Part shown: one piece after another, positions 1 to 6,329 of the stretch
How positions within the stretch are numbered: the stretch's first letter is position 1
How the letters are laid out: each line of letters begins with the position of its first letter
Source of the DNA: an uncultured Aquimarina sp.
GTDB lineage: Bacteria > Bacteroidota > Bacteroidia > Flavobacteriales > Flavobacteriaceae
Direction of reading: 5' to 3'
Length of the DNA stretch: 12,151 nt
Assembly (NCBI GenBank): GCA_937958735.1
Contig: CALGNG010000026.1
Span: 1 to 12,151, forward strand
Made by a program: the position numbers and the translations under genes
The notes under the pieces: generated by a model
Databases searched by the model: none
What the model was told of the DNA's origin: nothing
What the model saw: only the letters and a program-made list of their open reading frames with translations

Positions 1-964
1 TCCAAAGAATACTTACCCAGGAAAAACAGTCTTAATTGGTGGGGATGACCAGGATGAAAGAGGAGCGCAATTTGCAGAAGGGCAAGTAGCCATGTATATG
101 TCAGAGAATGGAGATGCCGACTTAGAAAACGGAAAAATTTACGTGTTACGTACTAAACAAATTTCTGATGATGTTGGTGGTGTTATTAATGGAGTTACTA
201 ATACACAGTACGACGAAAGTAATTTTGATTTTCAAAAAGAGTACGAAGTAGAATTTGTTGAAATACCAAATGGAAAAGAGTTAACATTTACAGAAATGGG
301 AATGGCTTGTAACGACGTATTTGCTACTCAATTTATGAGAGTAGAAGATGTAGATTATAGAAAAGGATCTGATGATAATGCACGTACTGTATTTTTTGCA
401 GTTACGGGAAGAGGACCTGGTAGAGGAACATATAATGACTGGGGAACGGTTTATAAGTTACAGTTAGACCCTACTAATCCTTTAGAAGGTAAGTTAATCC
501 AGATAGTAAGTGGAAATACAAATACTAATAAAGCGGATGGTAATTTAGCAGAACTACAGAGTCCTGACAATATATGTGTTACCGAAAATTTCGTATATAT
601 TCAAGAAGATCCAAATTCATTTGATAGAGGTCATGCTGCGCGTATCTATCAAACAGACCTTAACGGTAATAATGCATCTGCCGTTTTAGATTTAGTAGTG
701 CGTCAGGATTTAGATCCTAAGAAAAGTACGGGCTTAAGTGGTGAGTTTGGGGCTTTAATTGATATTTCTGATAAAATAGGAGTACCGGATACTTTTATTT
801 TAGCGTTACAACCTCATTATTGGGAGAGCGATGATTTTAAAAACTTAGACAATGGACACGATAGATCAAGCAATCAAGTCTGTGATCCAAGATCAACTAG
901 TTTTTGTTCTAGAGAGGACGACCAGGCTTCACAAATCATTATTTTAAAAGGACTACCTAGATAA
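1..964 (+). CDS. PhoX/DUF839-like secreted protein, 3' part (5' end outside window)
   Basis: The reading frame is open from the first bases of the window, so the ATG at 92 is internal and the true start lies upstream; 320 residues are visible. The sequence resembles the beta-propeller PhoX/DUF839 family of calcium-dependent alkaline phosphatases and relatives. Family-like blocks are a 'MRVEDVDYR' segment, followed by 'VFFAVTGRG' and 'WGTVYKLQLD', then 'LQSPDNICVTENFVYIQED', which matches the PhoX pattern of a propeller blade followed by SPDN and QED. The acidic, Asn/Gly-rich composition suits an exported protein, but the signal peptide is not in view. The protein ends in 'ILKGLPR' with no type IX secretion C-terminal domain. 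Phosphatase activity is inferred from family only; many DUF839 proteins have no tested substrate. A terminator follows, so it is probably not co-transcribed with the peroxidase downstream. Confidence 0.6.
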   Translation, partial: PKNTYPGKTVLIGGDDQDERGAQFAEGQVAMYMSENGDADLENGKIYVLRTKQISDDVGGVINGVTNTQYDESNFDFQKEYEVEFVEIPNGKELTFTEMGMACNDVFATQFMRVEDVDYRKGSDDNARTVFFAVTGRGPGRGTYNDWGTVYKLQLDPTNPLEGKLIQIVSGNTNTNKADGNLAELQSPDNICVTENFVYIQEDPNSFDRGHAARIYQTDLNGNNASAVLDLVVRQDLDPKKSTGLSGEFGALIDISDKIGVPDTFILALQPHYWESDDFKNLDNGHDRSSNQVCDPRSTSFCSREDDQASQIIILKGLPR

Positions 965-988
965 AAAATTAAGTAACTAATTTCAGAA

Positions 989-1028
989 AGACTTCACATT
1001 TTGTTTTAAGTGTGGAGCTTTTTGTTTT
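989..1028 (+). terminator. Rho-independent terminator after the PhoX-like gene
   Basis: An imperfect stem (about 990-1000 with 1009-1019) contains the core CTTCACA/TGTGGAG with G-T wobbles and a T-rich loop. It is followed at once by a T-rich tail, CTTTTTTGTTTT. It begins about 25 bases past the stop codon at 962-964. Confidence 0.6.
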
Positions 1029-1043
1029 AATATAAATTTTGTG

Positions 1044-2879
1044 ATGAAAAAAATTAGTATCATAGTCATAGGGCTATTGTTGTTGTTTTCATGTAATAAT
1101 TCAAAAAAAAACTCTTACGAAAATTTAGTTGTTGAGACTTCTGTTCCAAGTACTATAGATTGGAAAGCAGTTCAAAATTACTATTACGATAACATGGAAG
1201 TAGCTATTTTATATTTAGATTCACTTGCAATAAAAGATTTGCCTAAATCAAAAAGTAAGTTTTATTTTAAAGAATTAAGAAGAGCATTTAAAATTGCAGA
1301 ACCTTATGCATCGTACTTGAATCCAGATGTTGGACACAGAGCTAATGGACCAGCATTATCTATTTACAAAGAAGATAGCGGGAAAATAGTAACAGCAGTT
1401 GGCTTACAAAAATTAGAAGAAACGCTTTATGGAGAGATTATAGTAAAAGAGGATGTAGATAGAGAAGTTTATATTCTTAAAGGATTTCTCGGTAATCTAA
1501 AAAATGGAATTAAAGAAAGGAAGCTAAATCCACAGCGTTTCTTTGTTGCAACACATCAGCAATTAATGCGATTAGTTTCTTTGGCTATGGCTGGATTTGA
1601 CACACCTGTAAGTGGGTTAAGTATTTCCGAAACTGCTATTTCTTTAAAGAGCTTATCTCATGTATATGATTTGTCTATTAGACCTCTTGTACAAGGAAAT
1701 AATATTAATTTAGATCGTGATTTTAATAAAAATATTGAAAATGCTATTTCGTTTATAGGAAAAGAACCTAATTTCATAACCTTTGATCGTTATACATTTA
1801 TTCGTAATTATTTGAATCCAATTACAAGAAATTGGGTAGCTATAAGAAAATCAGCTGCTATATGGGAAACGAAATCAAATTCGTATCCTTTTAATTTTAA
1901 TGCGCCGACTTTTTTTGAAGAAGATAGCTTTAACGTAAATTTTTTTTTAGATGTAAACGATCAAAACCCGTCTGCTAAAAAAATCGCACTTGGAGAAAAG
2001 TTGTTTTTTGATAAAAATTTATCGAAAAATGGAACAATGTCTTGTGCCACATGTCATATTGCTTCTAAAGGTTATGCAGATGGTCTAAAATTAGGAAAAG
2101 ATAATAAAGGAAATTTGCTCGTGAGAAATACACCAACGCTCCTAAATAGTGTTTATCAACAATCTTTTTTCTGGGATGGTAGGGCCAATACTATTGTTAA
2201 TCAAATAGGTATAGTATTTTCTAACAAAAAAGAATTTAATAGTTCTATCCATCAATTTTCTGAAAATATACTCGAAGACTCTAATTATGCTAATCTGATT
2301 AAAGATGCCTATGGGATAATACCTAAAAAAAACACTGAAATTATTAGAGCAATATCTACTTACATAGCTACATTAAAAAGTTTCAATTCTAAATTTGATA
2401 AAAATATTAGAGCGGAAGAAAATACGTTTACAAAAAGTGAAAAAAGAGGCTTTAATTTATTTATGGGAAAAGCTTTGTGCGCCACGTGCCATTTTATGCC
2501 ATTAACTAACGGAACAGTGCCTCCATTTTTTAGTGAAACAGAAAAAGAAGTGATTGGTGTTCCTGAAACTTCTGAAAACAAAAAATTAGACGATGATTAC
2601 GGATTTTACAGCGCTTTTAAAGAACAACTCCATAAAGGGATGTTTAAAACACCAACAGTTAGAAATGCGGCTTTAACAGCGCCTTATATGCATAATGGTG
2701 TGTACAATACTTTAGAAGAAGTAATCGATTTTTATGTAAAGGGAGGAGGTGCTGGATTGGGTTTTGATGTACCGCACCAGACATTGCCTTTCGATAAGTT
2801 AGCTATTACAGATCAAGACCAAAAAGATTTGATAGCCTTTATAAAAACGTTAACAGATGCGCCAGAGAAATTGTATTAA
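1044..2879 (+). CDS. Di-heme cytochrome c peroxidase-family lipoprotein with imelysin-like N-terminal domain
   Basis: The ATG at 1044 is preferred over the adjacent GTG at 1041, giving 611 residues. The N-terminus is a lipoprotein signal (hydrophobic run, then LFSC with Cys17), so the protein is probably anchored in an envelope membrane facing the periplasm or outside. The C-terminal half (about 285-605) is a CcpA/MauG-type di-heme peroxidase. It has two c-heme sites, CATCH at 334-338 and CATCH at 479-483, plus the family blocks 'FFDKNLSKNGTMSCATCH', 'RNTPTLLNSVYQQSFFWDGR', 'FKTPTVRNAALTAPYMHNG' and 'LEEVIDFYVKGGG'. Ordinary family members are about 330-400 residues. The extra 250 residues look like an imelysin (peptidase M75/IrpA-like) helical domain, with 'RRAFKIAEPYASYLNP', 'GLQKLEETLYG' (120-130) and 'MAGFDTPVSGLS'. 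The imelysin GxHxxE motif reads GLQKLE here, so its His is absent. Likely role: peroxide reduction or oxidation of an unknown partner. The peroxidase call is firm; the N-terminal assignment is less certain. Confidence 0.85.
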   Translation: MKKISIIVIGLLLLFSCNNSKKNSYENLVVETSVPSTIDWKAVQNYYYDNMEVAILYLDSLAIKDLPKSKSKFYFKELRRAFKIAEPYASYLNPDVGHRANGPALSIYKEDSGKIVTAVGLQKLEETLYGEIIVKEDVDREVYILKGFLGNLKNGIKERKLNPQRFFVATHQQLMRLVSLAMAGFDTPVSGLSISETAISLKSLSHVYDLSIRPLVQGNNINLDRDFNKNIENAISFIGKEPNFITFDRYTFIRNYLNPITRNWVAIRKSAAIWETKSNSYPFNFNAPTFFEEDSFNVNFFLDVNDQNPSAKKIALGEKLFFDKNLSKNGTMSCATCHIASKGYADGLKLGKDNKGNLLVRNTPTLLNSVYQQSFFWDGRANTIVNQIGIVFSNKKEFNSSIHQFSENILEDSNYANLIKDAYGIIPKKNTEIIRAISTYIATLKSFNSKFDKNIRAEENTFTKSEKRGFNLFMGKALCATCHFMPLTNGTVPPFFSETEKEVIGVPETSENKKLDDDYGFYSAFKEQLHKGMFKTPTVRNAALTAPYMHNGVYNTLEEVIDFYVKGGGAGLGFDVPHQTLPFDKLAITDQDQKDLIAFIKTLTDAPEKLY

Positions 2880-3019
2880 ACTAGAGTGCTAATAATACAG
2901 TATTATAGGTTTTAAATTGATAAATGTTTTAAAAATAATTTAAAAACTAAATAAATTAATAAGGAACTAGTTAAAAGCCTTTGTTTTTTGTAGGAAAATT
3001 CTCTTATAGTTGCTAAATT

Positions 3020-3271
3020 ATGCCTTCTATGAAGGTTCTTAAAGCGGTAGCAATTATAACGGGTATTTGTTTAATACTTTTATCTCTTATAAGTGTTTTT
3101 AATTTTAGTACTCCTCTCTTATTTTATAGGAGAGTAGAGATTGTTTGTGTGCTGTGTATTGTAAGTATAGGTGTCTATTTTATAAGGTTAAGAATAGAGA
3201 AGAAAAATGAGTTAAATAAAGAAACTTCAATATTTAAAAAACAACAAAATAATAAATCGGCTAAAACTTGA
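3020..3271 (+). CDS. Small two-helix membrane protein, unknown function
   Basis: This 83-residue ORF has two clear hydrophobic segments, about residues 6-27 and 40-57, separated by a short loop containing RR. A Lys/Asn-rich hydrophilic tail follows, and the positive-inside rule would place that tail in the cytoplasm. I recognise no family. It is read from the ATG at 3020; a second ATG at 3029 would also work. The last 11 bases (3261-3271) overlap the 3' end of dinB on the opposite strand, so the two genes converge. A weak promoter-like sequence lies just upstream (TTTG at 2980-2983 and TATAGTTG at 3005-3012). The clean membrane topology makes a real gene likely, but this remains a hypothetical protein. 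Confidence 0.5.
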   Translation: MPSMKVLKAVAIITGICLILLSLISVFNFSTPLLFYRRVEIVCVLCIVSIGVYFIRLRIEKKNELNKETSIFKKQQNNKSAKT

Positions 3272-4388
3272 ACTCCAGTTGTACGTCCATTTTTTGTGGT
3301 TTTGTGGGGATTTTTTTTGTTTCTTTAGAGTTATTAAGGGAGGTTAAAGACAAACCTAATAGCCGTACCGAGTTTTCCATTTTTTGTTGATAAAGTAATT
3401 CTTTAGCTTCTTCAAAAATTAAATCGGCACTAGAAATGTAAAGAGCTAGGGTTTTGGATCTAGTTTGTAAAGTAAAATCGCTGTATTTAATTTTTAAAGT
3501 TACTGTTTTGCCAGCGACTTTGCTTTTTGTGCAGCGTTTCTCTAATTCTTGCGCCAGTTCCTTTAGACGTTCTTCCATATATATTTCGGAAGCTAAATTG
3601 ATGCTAAAAGTACGTTCGGCCCCAATAGATTTTCTGGTACGATGAGGTTTTACCTCGCTGTTATGTGTGCCTCTAACTATATTGTAATAATGTGTTCCCG
3701 ATTTTCCAAAATGTTCGGTTAGATATGCTTCGGATTTTAATTTTAAATCGTTTCCCGTATAAATGCCCAGTCCATACATTTTTTTTTGTGTTACTTTCCC
3801 CACACCATAAAATTTACGAATATCTAAGCTTTCTAAAAAAGGAATTACTTCGCTAGGGGTAATGGTTTTTTGTCCGTTAGGCTTGTTGTAATCGCTGGCA
3901 ACTTTGGCTAAAAACTTATTAATAGATATTCCTGCAGAAGCCGTAAGCCCCGTTTTTCTCAAAATTTTAGCACGTATTTCTTCGGCGACTAAAGAAGCGC
4001 TAGGATTTCCTTTTTTGTTGTTAGTAATGTCTAAATAAGCTTCGTCTAAAGATAGTGGTTCTACTAAATCGGTATATTCAAAAAAGATAGCTCGGACTTG
4101 TTGCGAAACTTCTTTATATCTAGCAAAATTATGCTTTACAAAAATAAGATGTGGACATAGTCTTTTTGCGTGGACGCTACTCATGGCACTACGTACCCCA
4201 AAATTTCTAGCCTCGTAGCTAGCTGCACTAATAACGCCTCTGTCGGAAGTGCCTCCTACGACAATAGCCTTGCCTTTTAGACTAGGGTCGTCCAATTGCG
4301 CTACCGATGCGTAAAAAGCATCCATATCTACATGGATAATTTTTCGAGAAGTGCTGAAGTTGTATGTCGATTCTTTAGATTTATTCAA
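3261..4388 (-). CDS. dinB: DNA polymerase IV (Y-family translesion polymerase)
   Basis: The product is a 375-residue Y-family polymerase that copies past damaged template bases. Visible motifs are HVDMDAFYASV (19-29), with metal-binding Asp21 and steric-gate Tyr26; YEARNFGVRSAM (58-69); SLDEAYLDIT (113-122), with catalytic Asp115-Glu116; NKFLAKVASDYNKPNGQ (157-173); a helix-hairpin-helix thumb element, FYGVGKVTQKKM (193-204); and the little-finger opening RKSIGAERTF (252-261). The extreme C-terminus, QLEFKF, is placed and shaped like the beta-clamp-binding peptide of Pol IV. Length is normal. The only plausible start upstream of the catalytic core is TTG at 4388: the next in-frame ATG encodes Met22 inside the active-site motif and cannot be the start. 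No LexA-like box was recognised upstream. It stands alone and converges on the small membrane protein gene. Confidence 0.95.
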   Translation of the reverse strand: MNKSKESTYNFSTSRKIIHVDMDAFYASVAQLDDPSLKGKAIVVGGTSDRGVISAASYEARNFGVRSAMSSVHAKRLCPHLIFVKHNFARYKEVSQQVRAIFFEYTDLVEPLSLDEAYLDITNNKKGNPSASLVAEEIRAKILRKTGLTASAGISINKFLAKVASDYNKPNGQKTITPSEVIPFLESLDIRKFYGVGKVTQKKMYGLGIYTGNDLKLKSEAYLTEHFGKSGTHYYNIVRGTHNSEVKPHRTRKSIGAERTFSINLASEIYMEERLKELAQELEKRCTKSKVAGKTVTLKIKYSDFTLQTRSKTLALYISSADLIFEEAKELLYQQKMENSVRLLGLSLTSLNNSKETKKIPTKPQKMDVQLEFKF

Positions 4389-4431
4389 GATGAGGGTATA
4401 TTGACTTGATTTTTATAAAATTAGAATAATT

Positions 4432-4468
4432 TTTGTTTGTTTTTAAATATAAATAAAACCTATTTTTG
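4432..4468 (+). promoter_or_regulatory. Bacteroidota-type sigma-A promoter for the lipoprotein pair
   Basis: TTTG elements at 4432-4435 and 4436-4439 serve as the -33 box. An exact TAnnTTTG match, TATTTTTG at 4461-4468, serves as the -7 box, with 21 bases between it and the second TTTG. Transcription would start near 4474, giving a leader of about 12 bases before the ATG at 4486. The spacing fits the known Flavobacterium/Bacteroides consensus. Confidence 0.6.
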
Positions 4469-4485
4469 TTGCTTAATTTTTTAAT

Positions 4486-4983
4486 ATGAAACAAAATATT
4501 ACAATTGCTCTTTTGAGCTTTATTTTTCTTTTAACAAGCTGTGCAAGTATTGTTAGTAAGTCTAGTTATCCTATTTCTATAAATAGTAGTCCTTCAGAAT
4601 CTAAAATTACAATTACAAACAAAAAAGGGGTGGAAATTTATAGAGGCTCAACACCTGCTACTTTAAAATTGGATGCAGGTAATGGTTATTTTTCTAAAGC
4701 ACATTATCAAGTAAAATTTGAAAAAGAAGGATATGCTACTAGAAATGTGCCTGTTAATTTTAAATTAGATGGCTGGTACATTGGCAATCTTGTTTTTGGA
4801 GGGTTTATAGGTTTTCTTATTGTAGACCCAGCTTCAGGGGCAATGTTTAAGTTGGATACAGAGTTTTTAAATGAAACATTAGAACCAGTAACAGCAAATA
4901 CTTCTAACGAAGAAGTAAAGTTGTATAACTTAGAAGAAATTCCAGAAGATTGGAAAAAACATTTAGTTCAAGTTTCTAAATAA
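4486..4983 (+). CDS. PEGA-like lipoprotein
   Basis: This 165-residue protein begins with a lipoprotein signal ending in LLTSC (Cys19), so it should be lipidated and envelope-anchored. Residues about 29-85 resemble a PEGA-type beta domain: 'INSSPSESKITITNKKGVE', then a 'STPATLKL' turn and a 'YQVKFEKEGYATRNVPV' strand pair, the usual 'xPxGAxVxxxG...TP...L...G.Y.V....GY' layout. A hydrophobic Gly-rich stretch follows at about 95-120, with the recognisable 'GWYIGNLVFGGFIGFLIVDP' and 'SGAMFKL' blocks found in small bacterial lipoproteins of unknown role. The acidic tail ends near 'EEIPEDWKKHLVQ'. A strong promoter precedes it and the next lipoprotein gene starts 21 bases downstream, so the two are probably one transcript. 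The biochemical function is unknown; surface or cell-wall binding is only a family-level suggestion. Confidence 0.7.
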   Translation: MKQNITIALLSFIFLLTSCASIVSKSSYPISINSSPSESKITITNKKGVEIYRGSTPATLKLDAGNGYFSKAHYQVKFEKEGYATRNVPVNFKLDGWYIGNLVFGGFIGFLIVDPASGAMFKLDTEFLNETLEPVTANTSNEEVKLYNLEEIPEDWKKHLVQVSK

Positions 4984-5004
4984 AAAGAATATAAACTAAA
5001 AATT

Positions 5005-5463
5005 ATGAGTTTATTTAGTCTAAAACGAGTACTGTTGATTGTTGGTGTTTTATTATTAGCATCATGTGCTTTAAAGCCTATTAGCCCTGAATTTACATTT
5101 ATTAGAAATGAATCTGGTAAAGTTGATTTGGGTAAGTTAGGGAATGGTAAAATTTTAATTTACAATGGTGCAGATGTTTTTCATAAAATGGATAAAACGG
5201 GTCGTTTAAATGTTTGGATTAACAATAAAGCTTTGGGGCAAATTAAACCTAGTGAGTATGTTATAGTTAATCTGGAAAATAGAAAACATTTATTTACAGC
5301 CTTGCATATCGATTTAGTTAAAATGAAAAGTAATCATGAAGTGTTGGTAGGTAATGAGACGAAGATTATAAAAATTAAACCAAGCGTTACCTCCAATAAA
5401 TTAACAGTAACTAATATACTTCCTAATAACTTTGATAAATTTAAGTACGTAGAAAGTAAATAA
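5005..5463 (+). CDS. Small lipoprotein of unknown function (possibly DUF2846-like)
   Basis: The protein has 152 residues, with an N-terminal signal of basic residues, a Leu/Val-rich core and the lipobox LASC (Cys21). The rest is a single predicted beta-rich domain. The segment 'GRLNVWINNKALGQIKPSEYVIVNL' (about 66-90) recalls DUF2846-type domains (a short 'VxIDGxxxGxLxxGxY' unit), but I hold this only loosely. There is no transmembrane segment after the signal. It lies 21 bases behind the PEGA-like lipoprotein gene and has no separate promoter in view, so the two are likely co-expressed and may act together in the envelope. The perfect terminator at 5500-5539 closes the unit. Confidence 0.65.
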   Translation: MSLFSLKRVLLIVGVLLLASCALKPISPEFTFIRNESGKVDLGKLGNGKILIYNGADVFHKMDKTGRLNVWINNKALGQIKPSEYVIVNLENRKHLFTALHIDLVKMKSNHEVLVGNETKIIKIKPSVTSNKLTVTNILPNNFDKFKYVESK

Positions 5464-5499
5464 ATTTTTAGGAGGTATAATTTGATTAAGTAAGTGAAG

Positions 5500-5539
5500 A
5501 AAAAAGGCTTCCAATTTTATTAAATTGGAAGCCTTTTTT
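5500..5539. terminator. Bidirectional rho-independent terminator between convergent units
   Basis: The perfect stem has a 12-base GC-containing core, GGCTTCCAATTT (5506-5517) pairing with AAATTGGAAGCC (5522-5533). A 4-base loop separates the arms, and the stem is flanked by six A (5500-5505) and six T (5534-5539). The A/T flanks allow it to stop transcription both of the lipoprotein pair (plus strand) and of the tpiA operon (minus strand), which converge here. Confidence 0.92.
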
Positions 5540-5554
5540 ATACTTTAGTTTATA

Positions 5555-6307
5555 TTATTTATTAGCATTGATAATACCAAAGAAATCCTCGGCTTTTAAT
5601 GCCGCACCACCAATAAGACCACCATCTACATCGGTTTTAGAGAAAATCTCTTGGGCATTAGTAGGCTTACAGCTTCCTCCGTAAAGGATGGAAACACTGT
5701 CTGCTAGATCTGCAGAGTACTTATCGGCTAATGTTTTACGGATAAAAGCGTGCATTTCTTGTGCTTGGTCTGCACTAGCTGTTTCTCCAGTTCCAATAGC
5801 CCATACTGGTTCGTATGCTAATATGATGTTTTTAAAAGCATCGGCTCCTAAATGAAACAAAGCATTAGAAATTTGAGAAGCTACTACATCGAAATGTTTT
5901 CCGCTTTTACGTTCTTCTAATTCTTCTCCAAAACAAAAAATTACTTCGATATTTTCGGCTAAAGCTTTATCTACTTTTTCGGCTAATAAAGCATCGGTTT
6001 CTCCGTAGTAAGCACGTCTTTCACTATGTCCAAGAAGTGTAATATTTACTCCGGCACTTTTTAACATATCGGCAGAAGTTTCTCCTGTATAGGCGCCGCT
6101 ATCGTGCTGGCTCATGTTTTGTGCCGCTACTTCGATATTAGATCCTGCTACCGCCTCCACAGCTGTAGTAAGGTTTACGAAAGAAGGGGTAATAATTACG
6201 CGTGCACCAGAAGTGTTAGTTTGGGCTTTTAAGTCAGCAATCAAACTTTTAGTTTCTGCTACATTTTTATTTAATGTCCAGTTTCCAGCAACAATTTTTT
6301 GTCTCAT
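5555..6307 (-). CDS. tpiA: Triosephosphate isomerase homologue lacking the catalytic lysine
   Basis: This is a full-length (250-residue) TIM-barrel protein of glycolysis and gluconeogenesis, which interconverts dihydroxyacetone phosphate and glyceraldehyde 3-phosphate in the cytoplasm. Family motifs are intact: AQN...GAYTGE (62-76), LLGHSERRAYYGE (91-103) with catalytic His94, AYEPVWAIGTG (164-174) with catalytic Glu166 and the start of the flexible loop, and the phosphate-binding YGGS (209-212) and DVDGGLIGGAAL (226-237). The exception is the first active-site motif, normally GNWKMN with the catalytic Lys, which here reads GNWTLN (8-13; codons ACA TTA). Thr11 therefore occupies the Lys position. 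It is the last gene of a minus-strand operon, 22 bases after the permease gene, and is followed by a strong terminator. Family membership is certain; normal activity is in doubt. Whether a second tpiA exists cannot be seen here. Confidence 0.95.
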   Translation of the reverse strand: MRQKIVAGNWTLNKNVAETKSLIADLKAQTNTSGARVIITPSFVNLTTAVEAVAGSNIEVAAQNMSQHDSGAYTGETSADMLKSAGVNITLLGHSERRAYYGETDALLAEKVDKALAENIEVIFCFGEELEERKSGKHFDVVASQISNALFHLGADAFKNIILAYEPVWAIGTGETASADQAQEMHAFIRKTLADKYSADLADSVSILYGGSCKPTNAQEIFSKTDVDGGLIGGAALKAEDFFGIINANK

Positions 6308-6329
6308 CTTATTCTTTTATTGAGGGTTC

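Noticed and set aside
92..94. ATG at 92 as the start of the first gene
   Set aside because: The frame is open upstream to the window edge and the upstream residues look like the same protein, so this Met is internal.
1041..1043. GTG start for the peroxidase
   Set aside because: The adjacent ATG at 1044 is the stronger initiator and leaves a normal lipoprotein signal.
2892..2906. Inverted repeat ATAATAC-A-GTATTAT after the peroxidase gene
   Set aside because: It is AT-only apart from one pair, has almost no loop and no T tail; too weak to call a terminator or operator.
2996..3007. 12-base direct repeat AAATTCTCTTAT, also at 10897-10908
   Set aside because: Short, AT-rich, only two copies in unrelated contexts; expected by chance in a window this size.
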